Assembly: GCA_007132715.1 (NCBI GenBank)
Contig: SLOE01000014.1
Location: 1 to 59,866, forward strand
Direction of reading: 5' to 3'
DNA: 59,866 bases
From: Bacteroidales bacterium
GTDB taxonomy: Bacteria > Bacteroidota > Bacteroidia > Bacteroidales > PUMT01
The notes under the pieces are model-generated. The model saw only the letters and a program-made list of their open reading frames with translations, was not told where the DNA came from and did no database searches. Position 1 is the stretch's first letter; each line of letters opens with the position of its first letter. Shown here piece by piece: positions 54,297 to 59,866 of this stretch. Made by a program: the position numbers and the translations under genes.

Positions 54297-54351
54297 TTGC
54301 ATAACTCCCGCAATATACTCTGGGGTTATACAATATACGGGTGAAAATGTT

Positions 54352-55107
54352 TCAAAATGAACGGGCTATTGCAAGGAAGTCTTCTGCCTTGAGCGAGGCT
54401 CCGCCAATAAGTCCCCCGTCAACATCCTCCTTGGAGAATATCTCTTTGGCATTTGACGGTTTGCAACTGCCTCCGTACAAAATGACCGCCTGATCTGCTG
54501 CACTGTCATCGTATAGCTCTCTTAAAAGATCTCTTATAAAGAGGTGCATCTCCTGTGCCTGTTCAGGGGTTGCCGTTTTCCCTGTGCCAATGGCCCATAC
54601 TGGTTCATAGGCTATTATAATGTCACTGAAATCATCCCTGGTAATACCGTTCAGACCCGACACGATATGTTTTTTAACGACATCTTTGTGGATGTTCTTC
54701 TCGCGTTCTTCAAGATTCTCACCGCAGCAGAAAATAGGTTTAAGCTTGTTTTCCAGCGCTATACTGACCTTTCTGTTTAGTTCTTCATCTGTTTCATTGA
54801 AAAGAGATCTTCTTTCGGAATGTCCTATAATAACATATTCTGCACCAGCCGATGCAATCATCGCAGCAGATACTTCGCCGGTGAATGCACCCGAATTTTC
54901 AGGAGCACAGTTCTGGGCTGCAAGTCCGATTCCCGCCGGCAGTATCTCCCTTATCGTCATAAGGTGGGTGAAAGGAGGTGCAATTATAAGCGAGACCCCT
55001 TCAGGAAGTCCCTTCCCGGCATCACTGGCAACATCTTTTGCCAGTCCAGTCCCCTCATTCAGGGATGTGTTCATTTTCCAGTTTCCTGCAACAATTTTCT
55101 TTCTCAT
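54352..55107 (-). CDS. tpiA: Triose-phosphate isomerase
   Basis: TpiA interconverts dihydroxyacetone phosphate and glyceraldehyde-3-phosphate in glycolysis. The 251-residue protein has all catalytic elements: GNWKMN (Lys about 12), VIIGHSERR (His about 99) and AYEPVWAIGTGKTATPEQAQ (Glu about 171). The phosphate-binding LYGGSCKPSNAKE and GLIGGASLK follow near the C-terminus. It lies downstream of the DoxX/thioredoxin-like gene on the same strand, with 142 bp between them. Confidence 0.97.
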   Translation of the reverse strand: MRKKIVAGNWKMNTSLNEGTGLAKDVASDAGKGLPEGVSLIIAPPFTHLMTIREILPAGIGLAAQNCAPENSGAFTGEVSAAMIASAGAEYVIIGHSERRSLFNETDEELNRKVSIALENKLKPIFCCGENLEEREKNIHKDVVKKHIVSGLNGITRDDFSDIIIAYEPVWAIGTGKTATPEQAQEMHLFIRDLLRELYDDSAADQAVILYGGSCKPSNAKEIFSKEDVDGGLIGGASLKAEDFLAIARSF

Positions 55108-55249
55108 AGTAATGGTTTTTCTGTTTATAATTGGATTAACTCACTGATCTGATAATTTGCTTCCATTGTGGGCAAAGGTTAACCAGCTTCCCGGCCAGCC
55201 GGTTTTTTTTGATTCTCATGATTATCCCGGCCGCCAGCTCACAGCTGAT

Positions 55250-56539
55250 TCAGCCCTGGTTTTCTGGTTCAATACCCATTTTGTTAAGGGAACACCTGAT
55301 CATTCTGATTATTGCAATCAACAGCAGTAATGCCATCAGGTATCCGAGGGAAACCGTGTTGTTTTGTGCCTGTTGCCGGTCGTTCATCGCGAATGACAGC
55401 AAATTCTCCTTCAGATCTGCCGTACCGGGGATATTCCTGTGGTGCCATTTTCCTATGATTGTTCCCTCTTTCAGGAGAATAAGTCCGGGATTGCTTCTTA
55501 CAATTGTTTTAAGTGTGATCTCATCACCATGGTAAAAATCCCATCCCGCACCCGTTTTATCCCGGTAATCATCAATCTGGGAAAGCGGGCTTGCTGTCAG
55601 TCCGATAAAGCTGGCACCATGGCCGGCCGACCATTCAGCAAGCCTCTTTATGGCCGGGACGTTTTTCAGGGAACTCCCTGCAAGGTTATAGGAAACCAGT
55701 ATAAAGGTGTATCCCTGATCGTGAAGGATATCCCATGTATGATCAGCTCCGTCGGCGACCGCTTCAATAAAGAAATTGGTAATGGGCGGTTCGTAACCTT
55801 TGCTAATAAGAGTGCTTTCAGTTCTTACCCATTCCCACTCGGGACCGGGCAGGTCGTCTACAGGGAAAGCCCTGGTCTCGCCGTCTTTGCGGTAATACAG
55901 CGTAATTTCGTATTCGTCGGCAGGTGCATCGGGAGGGATGCTCATATATTCCTCTATATCAGCTCCAACGTGGTAAGGCCTGTAATCTATCACCGGAAGG
56001 TTCAGGTATGACCATGCAAAGATGGCAAGAATACCGGCAAGGAATGCCGCGACAGTTATCCATTCTGCCAGAGGTTTGGTGAAAAACGGCCTGAACTCTC
56101 TGCGCCTGATGAATATGTAAATGACAAAAACCATCAATACCGCGTTTTTCCAAAATGTCTCCCAGTTGGTGAGTAGGATCGCGTCGCCGAAACATCCGCA
56201 GTCCGCTACCGGGTCGGTAATGGCAATGAACAGTGTAAGAATGGTGAAGAAGCCCATGAATAAAAGCAGGGCCCAGGAAGCCAGGACAAGATGCACACCC
56301 GCAACGAGAGCCACCCCGATAAGCATTTCTGCGGCCGACAGGGCAACAGACATGGGCAGTGCCAACGGCTCCAGGAACTCAATATTGAATGCAACGAAAT
56401 AATCTGTGAACTTATATGCTGAGCCCAGGGGGTCGATCCCTTTGACAAAACCGGAGTAAATGAAAACAATACCGGCAAGAAGCCTCGAGAAATTCAGCAG
56501 CACCGGATTAAATCTTTTAACGGGTATGGCGGAAGACAT
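55250..56539 (-). CDS. DoxX/MauE-like membrane protein fused to a thioredoxin-like domain (BT_3928 type)
   Basis: The 429-residue protein has four N-terminal membrane helices of the DoxX/MauE type (FSRLLAGIVFIYSGFVKGIDPLG). The redox-type CGCFG motif lies at about residues 112-116. A further helix and a C-terminal periplasmic domain follow. That domain has a thioredoxin-like pattern (YTFILVSYNLAGSSLKNVP), but the CxxC position has no Cys. A last hydrophobic helix lies near the C-terminus (LGYLMALLLLIAIIRMI). MauE-type proteins handle disulfides in the envelope. It precedes tpiA. Confidence 0.82.
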   Translation of the reverse strand: MSSAIPVKRFNPVLLNFSRLLAGIVFIYSGFVKGIDPLGSAYKFTDYFVAFNIEFLEPLALPMSVALSAAEMLIGVALVAGVHLVLASWALLLFMGFFTILTLFIAITDPVADCGCFGDAILLTNWETFWKNAVLMVFVIYIFIRRREFRPFFTKPLAEWITVAAFLAGILAIFAWSYLNLPVIDYRPYHVGADIEEYMSIPPDAPADEYEITLYYRKDGETRAFPVDDLPGPEWEWVRTESTLISKGYEPPITNFFIEAVADGADHTWDILHDQGYTFILVSYNLAGSSLKNVPAIKRLAEWSAGHGASFIGLTASPLSQIDDYRDKTGAGWDFYHGDEITLKTIVRSNPGLILLKEGTIIGKWHHRNIPGTADLKENLLSFAMNDRQQAQNNTVSLGYLMALLLLIAIIRMIRCSLNKMGIEPENQG

Positions 56540-56596
56540 ATCAACAGGGTTATTTAATCAGGACGTAAAAATATAATTTATGTGCATCATAATCAA

Positions 56597-57286
56597 TCAC
56601 ACAATGATGTTTTCATTTCTCAGCAGTTCGAGTATCCTTTCAAAGATCATTTCCTGCCGGAGCATTACCATATTTTCGTCATGGCAGGGTATCAGCATGA
56701 CTGAAGGATCTGTTTCTGACTGGATGGTGTAGACCTGTCTTACCTTCTCCTGGAAGTCCAGATCGGCTTCGTGGATATCGGTTTTGCCGCCGAGGTAGGC
56801 TCGTTCATCGCCGCTCCTGCTTTTGCCCAGGTTATGCATGGTAAACTCGAAGGGCACATCGAGAAAAATGTTCAGGTCAGGACGCGGAATCCCGTATTTG
56901 CCGAATTCAAGGCAGGTGATCCATTCGGCCAGTTGTTTTTTATCTACGCTGGTTTTCAGCTTGGCGCACTGATATGCAATGTTTGAAACCACATACCTGT
57001 CGGCTACCAGCAGCTTGCCATCTGAGAGCCACTCAAGCATCTCCTCTTTTGCATCGTGCCTGTCGGCTGCATACAGCAGGGCTACCAGGTAAGGATTGAC
57101 ATCTCCTATTTTTCCAAGGTCACCACGAAGGAACATGGATATCAGCTGGCCGAAGATCCCTGTCTCAGTACGCGGAAAGTGAATAAACCTGTATTCCGTT
57201 CCCTTATTGTCAAGATATTCACGCAAAAGCCTTACCTGGGTCGATTTTCCCGATCCGTCGAGCCCCTCAATAACCAGAAACGCCAT
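56597..57286 (-). CDS. tmk: Thymidylate kinase
   Basis: Tmk phosphorylates dTMP to dTDP for DNA synthesis. The 229-residue protein has the P-loop VIEGLDGSGKSTQ near the N-terminus. The substrate-side motif is VADRYVVSNIAYQ (about 93-105). The IPRPDLNIFLDVPFE stretch is also typical. The LID region (KSRSGDERAYLGGKTDIHE) is somewhat longer than in E. coli, as seen in other Bacteroidota. It is divergent from folP across a 279-bp region with a strong palindrome. Confidence 0.94.
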   Translation of the reverse strand: MAFLVIEGLDGSGKSTQVRLLREYLDNKGTEYRFIHFPRTETGIFGQLISMFLRGDLGKIGDVNPYLVALLYAADRHDAKEEMLEWLSDGKLLVADRYVVSNIAYQCAKLKTSVDKKQLAEWITCLEFGKYGIPRPDLNIFLDVPFEFTMHNLGKSRSGDERAYLGGKTDIHEADLDFQEKVRQVYTIQSETDPSVMLIPCHDENMVMLRQEMIFERILELLRNENIIV

Positions 57287-57381
57287 TATATTTCATCTTT
57301 TAATTACATTTTTTGCACAGGTCGGCTGATTGCCGGCCCCCCTGCAAAAATGAAAAAAAAAACCGAGAAGTTTGCTGATAG

Positions 57382-57407
57382 TTCCGCTCTCCTTAAGGTG
57401 AGCGGAA
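57382..57407. promoter_or_regulatory. 26-bp near-perfect palindrome between tmk and folP
   Basis: TTCCGCTC and GAGCGGAA form the outer arms around an inner CCTTAAGG. The two 13-bp halves match except for one T-T pair. It lies about 96 nt from tmk and 158 nt from folP. With no T-tract it is not a terminator. It looks like a protein-binding site. Confidence 0.5.
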
Positions 57408-57536
57408 GTCAGTAACCGGTTGCACCGGGTAACCTGCCGGGTTAATTCCCTGAACACCTATGCAATATCAATGTTGCTCAACAACAAACGATGAATAAGG
57501 ATTTTGCAGTAATGTTTAAGATTGGAAAATGTCATT

Positions 57537-57544
57537 TATATTTG
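57537..57544 (+). promoter_or_regulatory. Candidate -7 element for folP
   Basis: TATATTTG matches TAnnTTTG about 21 nt before the folP start. TTTA at 57515-57518 is a possible weak -33 element with an 18-nt spacer. Confidence 0.5.
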
Positions 57545-57565
57545 TTTTAAAGTTAAAGGGTGACT

Positions 57566-58432
57566 ATGGAACCGAAAAATACGATCAGAAGTATATGTGT
57601 GAGGGGCAGGCTCCTTGACTTTTCTGTGCCGGCAGTTATGGGGATTATCAATTATACGCCCGATTCATTTTATGATGGGGGAAAGTACAGTGACCCAAAC
57701 GCCGTTGCCGGTCATGCAGTCCGTTTGGCAGAAGAGGGCGCCGATATCATAGATGTGGGAGCTGTTTCAACCAGGCCAGGGTCATCGGGGATCTCCGAAA
57801 AGGAAGAGACCGGAAGACTCTCAGAGGCCATAGGGGCAATCAGAAAAGTGTTGCCTGAAGTTATACTTTCGGTCGACACATGGAGGTCTGGTACAGCTGC
57901 ATCAATGATTCGTGATTACGGTGCCGACATTATCAATGATATATCAGCAGGCAGGATGGATGACAGGATGCTGGAGACTGCCGGCAAACTGAAGGTTCCG
58001 TATATTGCAATGCATATGCAGGGAACCCCGGTTACCATGCAGGATAATCCTGTTTACGATGATGTTATTAACGATATAATACTCTTTTTTTCAGAAAGGA
58101 TCAGGATAATGCGGGATGCCGGCATAGACGACATCATCATAGATCCTGGATTTGGTTTCGGCAAGACTGTTGATCACAACTATGAAATTGCTGCAAGGCT
58201 GAGGGAGTTACATATGCTGGAGCTTCCCGTATTGGCCGGTTTTTCAAGAAAGTCGATGATCTATAAGGTTCTCGGGAGCGGTCCCGGTCAGGCTCTCGGA
58301 GGAACCATTGCCCTGAATACCGTTGCAGTTATGAACGGAGCTCATATTCTGAGGGTGCATGATGTCAGCGAAGCAAGGGATACGATAGAGGTGGCAATGC
58401 GACTAAAAAGGGTACTTGAAAAGAATAAGTGA
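57566..58432 (+). CDS. folP: Dihydropteroate synthase
   Basis: FolP joins p-aminobenzoate to the pterin pyrophosphate in folate synthesis and is the sulfonamide target. ATG 57566 is preferred over GTG 57560 because AAAGGG precedes it at a suitable distance. The 288-residue protein has the pterin-site motifs GIINYTPDSFYDGGK, IIDVGAVSTRPGS, INDISAG, IDPGFGFGKTVDHNY and AGFSRKSMI, all intact. cdaA follows 76 bp downstream on the same strand. Folate and c-di-AMP genes are commonly neighbours in Bacteroidota. Confidence 0.96.
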   Translation: MEPKNTIRSICVRGRLLDFSVPAVMGIINYTPDSFYDGGKYSDPNAVAGHAVRLAEEGADIIDVGAVSTRPGSSGISEKEETGRLSEAIGAIRKVLPEVILSVDTWRSGTAASMIRDYGADIINDISAGRMDDRMLETAGKLKVPYIAMHMQGTPVTMQDNPVYDDVINDIILFFSERIRIMRDAGIDDIIIDPGFGFGKTVDHNYEIAARLRELHMLELPVLAGFSRKSMIYKVLGSGPGQALGGTIALNTVAVMNGAHILRVHDVSEARDTIEVAMRLKRVLEKNK

Positions 58433-58508
58433 ATAATTACCATGTTTCCGGGTTTGATTTGTCAGTAAAAATGGAGATTTTTGTAAATTCAGTGAAATCT
58501 GTTACCGG

Positions 58509-59315
58509 ATGACCAGCCTTTTCATAAGTATAAGAATACTTGATGTTTTTGACATTATTATTACTGCTTTTCTGTTCTACCAGGTGTACCGACTTATCAA
58601 GGGTACGATAGCCATAAATATATTCATAGGTATATTTTCCGTGTATCTCCTCTGGTTACTGGTAAGGGCGCTCAATATGCAGTTGCTTGGATCGATTCTG
58701 GGCCAGTTCATCGGGGTAGGGGTCATTGCCCTTATTATAGTATTTCAGCAGGAGATCCGGAGATTCCTGATACTTATAGGTACCAGGTATATATCCAACC
58801 GTGTATTTTCCATTGAAAAACTTTTTACCTCGGTTAGCGGAAGCAGGCCGAGGATCAGGATCAAATCGCTTATTAAGGCATTCAAAAATCTTTCTGTATC
58901 CAAAACCGGCGCACTGGTTGTAATTGCAAGGAGTTCAGAGCTGGAGACCTATTCGCAGACAGGTGACACTCTCAATGCTGTAACCTCAAGCCGTCTTCTC
59001 GAGAGTATTTTCTGCAGGGAGAGCCCTCTTCATGACGGCGCAGTGATAATTGTGGGGGACAAGATCCGGTCTGCCCGGTGTGTTCTTCCGGTGTCAGAGA
59101 ATATTAACCTCCCGCCGGAATTTGGAATGAGACACAGGGCGGCCCTGGGGATGTCGGAGCAGACCGATGCTGCCGTTGTGGTTGTTTCAGAGGAGACGGG
59201 AAGGATATCAGTTGCAGACGGGGGACAGCTTATCCCCGGTATGACACTGAGAGATGTTTCCGAATACCTGGAAAAGGAATTCATTCATGATCCGTATGTG
59301 GGTGAATTTACCTGA
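58509..59315 (+). CDS. cdaA: Diadenylate cyclase CdaA
   Basis: CdaA makes c-di-AMP from two ATP at the membrane. The 268-residue protein has three N-terminal membrane helices, then the DAC domain. Catalytic motifs are ESPLHDGAVII (DGA, about 175-185) and GMRHRAALGMSE (RHR, about 205-216). Both are intact, so it should be active. c-di-AMP often controls osmolyte balance and cell-wall stress. The cell-wall salvage island is far from it and no direct link can be drawn. It is convergent with plsY, 2 bp apart. Confidence 0.95.
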   Translation: MTSLFISIRILDVFDIIITAFLFYQVYRLIKGTIAINIFIGIFSVYLLWLLVRALNMQLLGSILGQFIGVGVIALIIVFQQEIRRFLILIGTRYISNRVFSIEKLFTSVSGSRPRIRIKSLIKAFKNLSVSKTGALVVIARSSELETYSQTGDTLNAVTSSRLLESIFCRESPLHDGAVIIVGDKIRSARCVLPVSENINLPPEFGMRHRAALGMSEQTDAAVVVVSEETGRISVADGGQLIPGMTLRDVSEYLEKEFIHDPYVGEFT

Positions 59316-59317
59316 TA

Positions 59318-59866
59318 TTATCTTCTCCTGAACAGGAAATGTGCCTTGGATTCTTCGTTGCGCACCAGCCTTTCAATATTTTTCTGGTGTGTAAAGAGAA
59401 GCAGCACGAATACTATCATGGAAAATATAACGAGGGATGAGGTGGTAGTATTGAATACAACAATTACCAGAACAGGGAACGACAGTCCGGCAATCATTGA
59501 ACTTAGGGATACATACTTCGTGATAATCAGGGTAACCAGGAAGACTCCGAGGCAAATAAGCATCGAGACCGGATCTATGGCGAGAATAACACCAATCAGG
59601 GTGGCAACACCCTTTCCTCCCCTGAAGCTGGCAAATACAGGAAATATATGGCCGATGATCACTGCAAGGCCCAGCAGAAGCTGGAAGTTAATGTATTGGC
59701 CGGTTTCAGGTATATAATAGAATGTAAGGTGGATCATTTTTACGGCCAGGAAACCTTTAAGTATATCAAGCAGAAGCACAGGGATGCCGGCCTTGTATCC
59801 CAAAACCCTTAGTGTGTTCGTGCTTCCCGCATTTCCGCTTCCGTGGTTCCTTACATCGGTTTTGAA
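59318..59866 (-). CDS. plsY: Glycerol-3-phosphate acyltransferase PlsY, truncated at the window end
   Basis: PlsY transfers an acyl group from acyl-phosphate to glycerol-3-phosphate, the first step of phospholipid synthesis. The track ORF starts at TTG 59803, but the frame continues to the window edge with DVRNHGSGNAGSTNTLRVLG, the PlsY motif 1 region. The gene is thus cut at its 5' end. Motif 2 is seen as FPVFASFRGGKGVAT, and hydrophobic helices alternate through the rest. The C-terminus is charged (LVRNEESKAHFLFRRR). Confidence 0.92.
   Translation of the reverse strand, partial: FKTDVRNHGSGNAGSTNTLRVLGYKAGIPVLLLDILKGFLAVKMIHLTFYYIPETGQYINFQLLLGLAVIIGHIFPVFASFRGGKGVATLIGVILAIDPVSMLICLGVFLVTLIITKYVSLSSMIAGLSFPVLVIVVFNTTTSSLVIFSMIVFVLLLFTHQKNIERLVRNEESKAHFLFRRR

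Noticed and set aside
55181-55210. Hairpin followed by a T-run upstream of the DoxX/thioredoxin-like gene end
   Set aside because: AACCAGCT and AGCCGGTT form an imperfect stem with T-run only on the plus strand, while both flanking genes are on the minus strand. It cannot end their transcripts in the usual way.

Overview
The window is chromosomal DNA from a member of the Bacteroidota, most likely Bacteroidales or a close relative. Several things point that way. Many intergenic regions carry the Bacteroidota sigma-ABfr -7 element TAnnTTTG, and one also has a properly spaced TTTG -33 element. Shine-Dalgarno sequences are mostly absent. Gene sets typical of the phylum are present: serC-serA-DUF1015, folP-cdaA, tpiA with a BT_3928-like DoxX protein, DUF1343/NamZ, DUF4922, and the SiaB/SiaC pair. 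No rRNA, tRNA, CRISPR array, insertion sequence or phage gene was seen. Genes are tightly packed and no gene-free stretch exceeds about 300 bp. Both ends cut genes: a PAS histidine kinase on the left and plsY on the right.

Region 1 (1-2387) holds the 3' part of a hybrid-type sensor kinase and a class I DAHP synthase with a structured leader. Region 2 (2503-17323) is the most notable part and looks like a peptidoglycan-sugar salvage island. It encodes MurNAc-6-P etherase (MurQ), a BadF/BadG-type amino-sugar kinase (MurK-like), a large secreted amidase with a golvesin insert, a two-domain glycosyltransferase and a GalT/HIT-like DUF4922 protein. It continues with a SpoIID/LytB protein without a signal peptide, a NodB-like lipoprotein with a non-canonical first motif, an AmpG-like importer with a large extra domain, the exo-muramidase NamZ, and a transglutaminase-like lipoprotein. 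The inferred flow is: periplasmic NamZ and the amidase release sugars or muropeptides, the AmpG-like carrier imports them, and MurK and MurQ convert MurNAc to GlcNAc-6-P. The roles of the GT2, DUF4922 and SpoIID genes in this pathway are not established and are the best candidates for new biology here.

Region 3 (17375-23420) has a DUF1080 lipoprotein, guaA, an S41 protease, a NadR-type kinase and an RlmL-like rRNA methyltransferase. Region 4 (23490-27702) is a signalling block: a SiaB-like kinase and SiaC phosphoprotein with their own promoter and terminator, convergent with a 1030-residue ABCG-like half transporter that has TerB-like and FHA-like N-terminal domains. Region 5 (27915-33416) has a creatininase-family protein, a MATE exporter, ClpB and an orphan Hpt protein.

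Region 6 (33540-40509) is a long co-directional metabolic run: gcvT, comB, serC, serA, DUF1015, a YggS-type PLP protein and a dihydroorotate dehydrogenase-like protein. Region 7 (40560-47914) holds hflK/hflC, two unknown exported proteins, uvrA and an ECF sigma factor. Region 8 (47954-59866) has a small unknown ORF, rsmE, a YfcE-type phosphoesterase, a 1515-residue exported protein of unknown function, tpiA, a DoxX/thioredoxin-like protein, tmk, folP, cdaA and partial plsY. A 26-bp near-palindrome lies between tmk and folP.

All calls rest on reading the sequence and on family knowledge. No database search was run.
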